Positions 58,001-64,000 of a stretch of DNA of 64,000 bases are shown here, in pieces. Numbering within the stretch: the first letter of the stretch is position 1; each line of letters opens with the position of its first letter. The position numbers and the translations under genes are program-made. The notes below the pieces were generated by a model. That model was not told the origin of the DNA. It did not search any database and saw only the letters and a program-made list of their open reading frames with translations. This DNA comes from Ophioceras dolichostomum (lineage: Eukaryota; Ascomycota; Sordariomycetes; Magnaporthales; Ophioceraceae), in NCBI GenBank assembly GCA_003049485.1, contig PYST01000006.1:1-64000 (forward strand), in the 5' to 3' direction.

Positions 58001-58931
58001 GTCATGTTTCCAGTGGCTCGGCGTGGTCTGCTGGTTGGTGCAGAGGGGCGGGCCCCTTTTTCAGTCACAACCTTTGCATAGCCACGACAACTTGAGACAG
58101 TTCTCGTCAACTCGACCGCCACTCCCGACCCAAACACCGACAGTCAGGAAACAAGGGAAGAAGAAAAATCTCTCACCGGGAGCTAGTCGAAAGCAACAAG
58201 AGCCATTCGGTCAGACTCCAAAAGCGCCTCGGCGGGCAAAAGTTTCCACTGGTCGAAATCCAAAGCTTGCTCACGAAGCTCGTTCCTACCTAAGGTACAC
58301 AGAGACTCTGTTATACACTATCTACCCACATCTTGGAGTATTTTGGCCGTTCTATGTTACAGTACATATATACACAGCCGACTCAGGTCTGACTACTGGC
58401 AAATAGCTTTACAATCAAAAGGAAATGACATAAAAATCGGCTACGGGCCTCGAGCCGCCTCGCCGGGCCCAGCTGGTGGCCTGTTCAGCGTCACCAGCTT
58501 AAGGCGTAGACTCGCCCAGAACTGCCGAGCACGGCAGCTTCACGACCAGCCAGGTAGGTTAGGTGGTAGCCTCTCATGCTCTCATGCCGAAGTCGATAAA
58601 GTTCGGTCCGACCGTTTGAGCCCAACGGGTGGTCGCATGCTCAGCCCCTTTTGCTCCCGACCGCCGGCACCCAGACGACGGAGGAGGATGGCATGGGATG
58701 GGGTATTGGTGGGCGTGCAGGAGTCGGAAGATTTCATGGGAGACAAGCCACCTCCTCACGGTCGGGTCACGACCACCCGACAACGCATCAACAGGCTGTG
58801 GTGAATCCCCGCTGCAAGGTCTGGCCAGCCCTCATCCCTCGCCGCCATTGCCGCCGGCGCCGCAGTTCCACCGCAACATTCAAAAAGTGGGCAATATTTC
58901 CACCACTTCCTCGTGTAAGGTTCGACGCTCT
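55023..58931. other. 3.9-kb gene-free region upstream of calcipressin
   Basis: This is the longest stretch in the window with no gene that I can support. Open frames are short (up to about 160 codons), contradictory between strands and without domains. No tRNA or rRNA is recognised. It separates the calcipressin start from the 3' end of the mitochondrial PheRS gene, so it may hold long 5' regulatory sequence for calcipressin, a non-coding RNA or an intron-rich gene missed by eye. Confidence 0.4.
55050..55057. promoter_or_regulatory. GAGGCTGA, candidate Crz1 (CDRE) site near calcipressin start
   Basis: The 8-mer matches the core of the yeast calcineurin-dependent response element and lies 28 bp before the calcipressin ATG. 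Calcipressin genes are Crz1 targets in several fungi. The 8-mer also occurs elsewhere in the window, so it is only suggestive. Confidence 0.25.
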
Positions 58932-60494
58932 CTATCTGATCTCCACGCCTAGGCGATCAACCAAGGCGCTCGTCACGGCGGAATGGAGGTCGTTCGTCTC
59001 CTCATTGGTCAAGGTGCGCTCCCAGCTGCGATAGTTGATGCGGTAGCACATGCTGCGCCGCCCGGTGTGCGGGTGGACGAACTCGTCGACACGCCGGACG
59101 TCCTCGACCACATTTCCCGTCAGGTCACGGACGATCTCCATGAAGTCGTTCTCGTGGAACACGTAGGCTCCGCCCGCAGCCGACGAGGCGTGCGGGAGCC
59201 AGAAGGACACGTCCTTGGAGCAGGACGGGTACTTGGAGAACGGCTTGAAGGGCCGCAGCAGCTTGTCGGGCTGATCCGACACGCCCTCGAACTGGGAGAG
59301 GAACCGTTGGTCCTGCGACCAGAACAGCCTGATGTCTGGGATCTGGAACAGCAGCATGGCGAGGCGGTCTAGCCCCAGGCCGAACGCCCAGCCGACCTGC
59401 GAGGGCACTCCGGCGTCGATGTGGATCTGCTGCTGCGTCACGCCGCAGCCAAGCACCTCGAGCCAGTCGCCGCCGTAGTAGACCTCCATCTCCCACGACG
59501 GGCTGGTGAAGGGGAAGAACGCCTCGACCCAGCGCACTCGCAGTGGCTCATCCGGGAAATTCGGCTCGGCTCGTTTGCGGGCGGCCTTGGCGCGTGTGAA
59601 GATGTCGATGATCATAAGCTCCAGCGAGCGCTTCAGGTGGGCGACAACCGCTTGAGCCTCGCTAGCGTCGTGGCCCTTTTGCAGGGGGTTGCGCTCAGGA
59701 TGGAAGGGCGGGTTGGGATCCTGAACCTCGACCCCGTGCTCGGGGAGCTGGGCCAAGTCCGCGTAGACAGCGTCTGTCACGAGGCGCCCACCGGACTTGC
59801 TCCGGTCCCAGACCCTCGCGCCCTCCATCTGGTGGAAGACGGGATAGTGAGTGCGATCGATCTCATCGCGACGGTACACGTCGGCGCTGATCATGTAGCC
59901 GTCGCTCGAATTGCGGCGGAACAGCTCAAGCTCGTGCGCGCTTGTGTGCGTCCTTAGCAGCGTGTCCTTGTTGATGTAGTACGTGTCGGACCGCGCCCGG
60001 CCTGGATGGTCTGCGGCGAACCCCAGAGAATCGAAATTCTCGAACGTCGACACCACGGGACCGAACTCGTTATAGTAACGAAAGGTCGGCGCCGGGAACT
60101 TGGCCTCAATGATCTGCCTTGTGATGGACAATGGGTGGTCCTTCTGCAGGTGCAACCGCCGCGAAGCTGCTGCCGCTACACTGGATGGCACGTTGAACCA
60201 GGAGTCCGTCTTGTACTCTCTCCCGTTGATATCCACCGATCCGGGACTTTGGCTGCTTGGTAGTAGCTGCTGTCCTGGAGCTAGAGATGCCGCCGTAGAT
60301 GATGACGCTGCTACCGCCGCCGCAGGAGCGGGACCAGTTGAAGACGCGTATCTAACGCTGTAAGAGATGCATGGTCTGGCCTTGAGAAGAGTCCTCCATT
60401 GTGATGCCCTTGGCTGTGACCAGGTCGGCCGAGGCAGCGCTTTAGCTCCCAATCTGAAGACAGAAGCCATACCTGGCCAGTGTGGGACTCGCAA
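58932..60494 (-). CDS. msf1: Phenylalanyl-tRNA synthetase, mitochondrial
   Basis: A single exon of 520 residues; a second in-frame ATG at 60470 (MASVFRLGAKALPR) is an equally good start. Residues 1 to about 70 are Arg/Ser/Ala-rich, a mitochondrial presequence. The class II core follows, with HPLSITRQIIEAKF, then LLRTHTSAHELELFR, motif 2 PVFHQMEGARVWD (about residue 221) and motif 3 GWAFGLGLDRLAMLLF (about residue 370). The C-terminal FDX-ACB anticodon-binding domain (SKYPSCSKDVSFWLP to the end) is characteristic of the monomeric mitochondrial enzyme, unlike the heterotetrameric cytosolic one. It charges mitochondrial tRNA-Phe in the matrix. The protein ends DRLGVEIR. Confidence 0.93.
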   Translation of the reverse strand: MRVPHWPGMASVFRLGAKALPRPTWSQPRASQWRTLLKARPCISYSVRYASSTGPAPAAAVAASSSTAASLAPGQQLLPSSQSPGSVDINGREYKTDSWFNVPSSVAAAASRRLHLQKDHPLSITRQIIEAKFPAPTFRYYNEFGPVVSTFENFDSLGFAADHPGRARSDTYYINKDTLLRTHTSAHELELFRRNSSDGYMISADVYRRDEIDRTHYPVFHQMEGARVWDRSKSGGRLVTDAVYADLAQLPEHGVEVQDPNPPFHPERNPLQKGHDASEAQAVVAHLKRSLELMIIDIFTRAKAARKRAEPNFPDEPLRVRWVEAFFPFTSPSWEMEVYYGGDWLEVLGCGVTQQQIHIDAGVPSQVGWAFGLGLDRLAMLLFQIPDIRLFWSQDQRFLSQFEGVSDQPDKLLRPFKPFSKYPSCSKDVSFWLPHASSAAGGAYVFHENDFMEIVRDLTGNVVEDVRRVDEFVHPHTGRRSMCYRINYRSWERTLTNEETNDLHSAVTSALVDRLGVEIR

Positions 60495-61082
60495 TGCTCC
60501 TGCTGAGCAATTGAGATTGTGATTCCCTCCCGGACAATTAGAAAGCTAAAGGCTTCACTTTGTCAAACTCATAATATTTTTAGCAGCCCTGCCAGCCTGC
60601 GAGCCGTCGACGTTGTGCTTGTGCAACTTTTACATGGATCACAGCTTTGCCAATCACCAATCGTCTCATCACCTGATGAGCGGGACCGGGCTCGGAGCTA
60701 GGGATTTGGGATGGCCCAAGCTTGTCGCTTGGCTTGGCCATGCAGATCCGCCAGTGATGCACTATGACGGAGGCGCTTACCAGCTGGGGGTCAAAATCCA
60801 CCGAAAGTCGGCGATAACAACAGGAGAGAAAAAAATCTCGGGATATAGGTACCGATGAGCTCAGAGTCGGAACAGGAGAGACTTCGGCACCTCACCTCGT
60901 CCGTTCGGTAGCGCGACGAACGGGTGATTTCAGCGACGGATCGTCCCTCTTTTAACTCAATTGCTTTTGCTTTCGCTCTAGGCCCCTCCCCCTCTTCGAT
61001 TCTCCTTCAATCCCTTCATCATTGATGTTTTAACTCTTCAGGGATGCACAGCATATTATGAGACTTTTGAGAAACGGCGAGG
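60495..61082. other. Divergent promoter region (mitochondrial PheRS / DIC1)
   Basis: About 590 nt between two divergent start codons. No gene visible; CT-rich stretches lie ahead of the DIC1 start. Confidence 0.5.
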
Positions 61083-62402
61083 ATGCAGTCGACCAACGCC
61101 GTAGCACCACGGGGCGTTCCGGAGCGGGAACGGAGGACGCAGCAGCCTGAACGCCCCGTCGCGCTGCCGAAGGCCGTGCGCTATCCGTTCTGGTTCGGAG
61201 GCAGCGCGTCAAGCCTGGCAGCTTGCGTCACACATCCACTAGATCTGGGTGAGTTCAGCCTGAAAGCCCCTGAGAAATGCGAACATCCCCTTGAGGATTC
61301 TCTTCAAGCCCAAACTTCCATACCAACTGCATGGCGGCTGAAAGCATCAATGGTACACTTCGCTAACATATTCTGGGCAAATGAATAGTGAAGGTATGTA
61401 CCTAGAATGTAGGAACTTAGGTATTGATGAACACGCAAGTACTAGGCAGGATTCGCCTAAAAGAAATGGCCGCCCTTTGTCGTCCTGACATACTGACATT
61501 CATGTCCAGGTCCGCTTACAAATGCGATCGGGCGACATGCCCAAAAGCATGAGCGGGACATTTGGGCACATTGTGCGCCATGACGGCTTCCGAGGCCTCT
61601 ACAATGGTCTCTCAGCCTCGCTGCTGCGCCAGCTGACCTACTCGACCACGCGGTTCGGGATCTACGAGGAGGTCAAGACCCGGCTCACGGCGCGGAACGG
61701 TGGCAAGCAGCCCGCGTTCCCCACCCTGGTCGCCATCTCGGCCGGGTCCGGATTTGTGGGCGGCATCTCGGGCAACGCGGCCGACGTGCTGAACGTGCGT
61801 ATGCAGCACGATGCCGCGCTGCCGCCCGAGCAGAGGCGCAACTACCGCCATGCCGCCGACGGCATGATCCGCATGCTGCGCGAGGAAGGGCCCGCCAGCT
61901 GGTTCCGGGGAGTCCTGCCCAACAGCATGCGCGCCGCGGCCATGACGGCCTCGCAGCTCGCGTCGTATGACACCTTCAAGAAGGTGCTCATATCGGCCAC
62001 GCCCATGACGGACAACTTGACCACCCACTTCGTGGCCAGTTTCCTCGCCGGTGTTACTGCCGCCACCGTCACGAGCCCCATCGACGTCATCAAGACCCGC
62101 GTCATGTCCGCTAGCGGCAAGTCGCACTCCATACCAAAGCTGCTCGGTGATATTTACGCTGCCGAGGGCCTGACTTGGATGTTCAAGGGCTGGGTTCCTA
62201 GCTTCCTTCGTCTTGGCCCGTAAGCAACTCACCCTCCTCCACCCCCCTCCGAATTCTAATGTTACTCCCCCTGTACCTTAAATCTTCTCTTCGGGACCAG
62301 ATACTTACTCCAGCATATGCGTGGCACAGGCAAACAATTTTCACATTTGTCTTCCTGGAGGCTCATCGCAAGATGTACAGGAAGGCCGCCAACATCGACT
62401 AG
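61083..62402 (+). CDS. dic1: Mitochondrial dicarboxylate carrier
   Basis: Four exons, 61083-61248, 61389-61393, 61510-62219 and 62330-62402, give 317 residues. Exon 2 is only 5 nt (TGAAG); it is needed to join THPLDL to VKVRLQMR, the first SLC25 signature. The other two are GNAADVLNVRMQ and SPIDVIKTRVM. GTFGHIVRHDGFRGLYNGLS, FGIYEEVKTRL and the C-terminal QTIFTFVFLEAHRKMYR match fungal Dic1. The carrier exchanges malate or succinate for phosphate across the inner mitochondrial membrane, feeding gluconeogenesis and redox shuttles. The first about 35 residues are a basic, Pro-rich extension. All introns are GT-AG. Confidence 0.9.
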
Positions 62403-63314
62403 TGGACGGCGCGAAAGAGTCTGCCTGTTTTTCTTTCTTTGCATTTCTCACACATCTCGCTCTTATAGACGGACGGCTGGACGGACTGCTGCGGTATATG
62501 GATATCAGGGAAACAGGAAGGGCAAAGCGTCTTGGATTCCGGAGCCCAAAAAAAGTTTAGACTATACTGCATAGAGATCCAGACCTGCTTGGGAGGGTCT
62601 GGGCGGAGCAACGGCACCGAGCATTCGTTGCGTAATACTGGCGTTGGGCACACAATCTTCCTCATTGTAGGCATAGCAACAGCGAACTCTGGATTTAGCT
62701 TTGGATTTTGCTTGAATTTTCTCATTTTAGAGAGCCAATAATCGCATGAAAGTCATCTACGTACGCAGATCAACATCGACAGATACTAGGCTTCAAGGGC
62801 CGCTGGAGATCGTCACGCTTGACTATAGAGCTACATTACTCCAAGCAAAGCAGGGGTCAAGATCGAAGAAAAACCACAACGCTCACGGGCGACAAGCTTT
62901 AAAGCATTAATGCCTTTCGGCCGGAAATCGCGACAGACAGGTCCGGTCGCGTACAGCAGAGGTGTAAAATGGGTGATGACCGACATCTTCCAAGGAACGA
63001 ACGGGAGTTGGCACGGGGCAAAGCCTATCTTCCCCTGTAGGCTATCAAGATTTCTCTCGCTCAAACATGTGGACCGAGGAACTTGATCTTGGAGACTGGG
63101 AGGCCAGAACCGGAAGAGAACACAAAAAAATGAAGACTCGTTCCGCCTTTAGTTTTGATTTACGGCGATGCCTCGCCCCATCTACCAGCCAAGACCAATT
63201 CAGTAAACGCCACGCCATCCCATCAAGGAGTAACCAAGGCGCCTATAACACCGTAGAATCGAAGACAACGACACACCCGACAAAACCCCGAGAAACAGGC
63301 TCTGCATTCTTCCC
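62403..63314. other. Convergent intergenic region (DIC1 / RPB3)
   Basis: About 900 nt with no gene visible. Short ORFs (up to 108 codons) have no recognisable features. Confidence 0.5.
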
Positions 63315-64000
63315 TCAGTTCCCATAAGAAGTAGAGCCACCGCCGTAGCCCCCGTCGTTCCCATAACTGGTTTGGCCACCGTAGACGGTGTTGTAGCCGT
63401 CCCAGCCATCGCCACCACCACCGCCGCCGCCTCCGCCGCCCATCCCGTAATCACCACCGTCCTGCACACCTGTGTCGCCGCCCATGCCCTTCGAGTCATC
63501 GAGAATCATTATCACGCTGGCCAGCTTCTGCTGCAAGGCCGTGATGCCTTCCTGCACGATGACGTCCGGCTCGAGGTTGCCCGCGGTCTCGACGTCGAAG
63601 TAGAAGCGATTTGGCACGGCGTCATAGTCGAAGGTCTCTCCCTCCTGCGGTGGCTCCTCCTTGGCGGCGTTCTCGCTCAGCGGCCACTCCGCCTTGGCGT
63701 CCTTCTCGTACCACAGGTCCAGGTGGCGGAGGCGGTTGTGCGGGTCGTACTCGAAGCCGATGGCGGTCGCGGGACACCACTTGGCGTGCTCCTTGGCGAT
63801 GCCCTTCTTTGCGACGCACTTGATATGCACCTCCTGGTTGCGCCGCAGCTTGAAGAGCAACACACCCAGGCCGTCCGGGTCGGTGATGACGGGCGAGCCG
63901 ACCCACTGGTTGGCGCGGCCGCTCTCTACGACCATGTCGCGCGCGTACACCTTCATGACGTAGTCGGGGTCCTCGGACTCACACCGCGCGTGCAGCAAGA
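63315..64000 (-). CDS. rpb3: RNA polymerase II subunit RPB3, C-terminal part (5' end outside window)
   Basis: Only the last about 228 residues are present; the frame stays open to the window edge. LHARCESEDPDYVMKVYARD, GSPVITDPDGLGVLLFKLRR and KEHAKWCPATAIGFEYDPHN are typical of Rpb3, the alpha-like subunit that pairs with Rpb11 to nucleate polymerase II assembly. After LASVIMILDD the protein ends in a Gly/Tyr-rich tail of about 55 residues, including a run of ten Gly (about 63412-63445). This tail is low-complexity and probably disordered. The fragment starts after the zinc-binding region, which lies to the right of the window. Confidence 0.92.
   Translation of the reverse strand, partial: LLHARCESEDPDYVMKVYARDMVVESGRANQWVGSPVITDPDGLGVLLFKLRRNQEVHIKCVAKKGIAKEHAKWCPATAIGFEYDPHNRLRHLDLWYEKDAKAEWPLSENAAKEEPPQEGETFDYDAVPNRFYFDVETAGNLEPDVIVQEGITALQQKLASVIMILDDSKGMGGDTGVQDGGDYGMGGGGGGGGGGDGWDGYNTVYGGQTSYGNDGGYGGGSTSYGN

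Overview
The window is nuclear DNA of a filamentous ascomycete (Pezizomycotina, most likely a Sordariomycete). The evidence is GC-rich coding sequence, short introns (mostly 50-140 nt) with fungal splice and CTRAC branch signals, compact gene spacing, ACCT/AGGT-type intergenic repeats, and lineage genes such as an ARS-binding protein 2 homologue, a hymA/Mo25 homologue, a NACHT-ankyrin STAND protein and a calcipressin. I cannot name the species. Exon coordinates were worked out by hand from reading frames and splice signals; every multi-exon model except the broken STAND gene closes in frame.

Layout. 0.4-3.0 kb: ARS-binding protein 2 homologue (-). 5.8-7.1 kb: peroxisomal carrier PMP47/ANT1 (+). 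7.7-10.7 kb: NatC auxiliary subunit MAK10/NAA35 (-). 11.5-11.9 kb: F1 ATP synthase epsilon (-). 12.2-13.9 kb: complex III core protein 2 (-). 14.4-16.7 kb: RNA polymerase III subunit RPC82 (+). 17.4-18.9 kb: mitochondrial GTP/GDP carrier GGC1 (+). 19.8-26.5 kb: a 2196-residue coiled-coil protein of unknown function (+). 27.4-31.3 kb: a STAND/NLR-type gene broken by a one-base frameshift (-). 31.35-31.89 kb: an uninterrupted (GA)271 tract just upstream of its start. 32.7-37.6 kb: a large repeat-bearing orphan protein (-). 38.7-39.1 kb: a 60-residue twin CX9C protein (+). 39.3-42.6 kb: cytosolic isoleucyl-tRNA synthetase (-). 43.6-45.1 kb: hymA/Mo25 (+). 45.9-52.0 kb: a NO VEIN-like protein with a GHKL ATPase and a C-terminal DUF3883 nuclease-like domain (-). 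54.2-55.0 kb: calcipressin (-). 58.9-60.5 kb: mitochondrial phenylalanyl-tRNA synthetase (-). 61.1-62.4 kb: mitochondrial dicarboxylate carrier DIC1 (+). 63.3 kb to the window end: RNA polymerase II subunit RPB3, 5' end cut off (-).

Most genes are single-copy housekeeping genes with a clear organellar bias (three carriers, two respiratory-chain subunits, a mitochondrial synthetase, a CX9C protein). They are not an operon or a pathway cluster. The stretch 27.4-37.9 kb differs: it holds an innate-immunity-type STAND gene, an extreme microsatellite, AT-rich low-complexity DNA and an unrecognised repeat protein, and looks like an accessory island between conserved genes.

The most interesting items are the (GA)271 tract upstream of the STAND gene, the frameshift separating its NACHT and ankyrin halves, the orphan protein with three internal repeat families, the ATPase-nuclease NO VEIN-like protein, a 5-nt microexon in DIC1, three inferred GC-AG introns, and two TGASTCA (CPC1/Gcn4) sites in front of the isoleucyl-tRNA synthetase gene.
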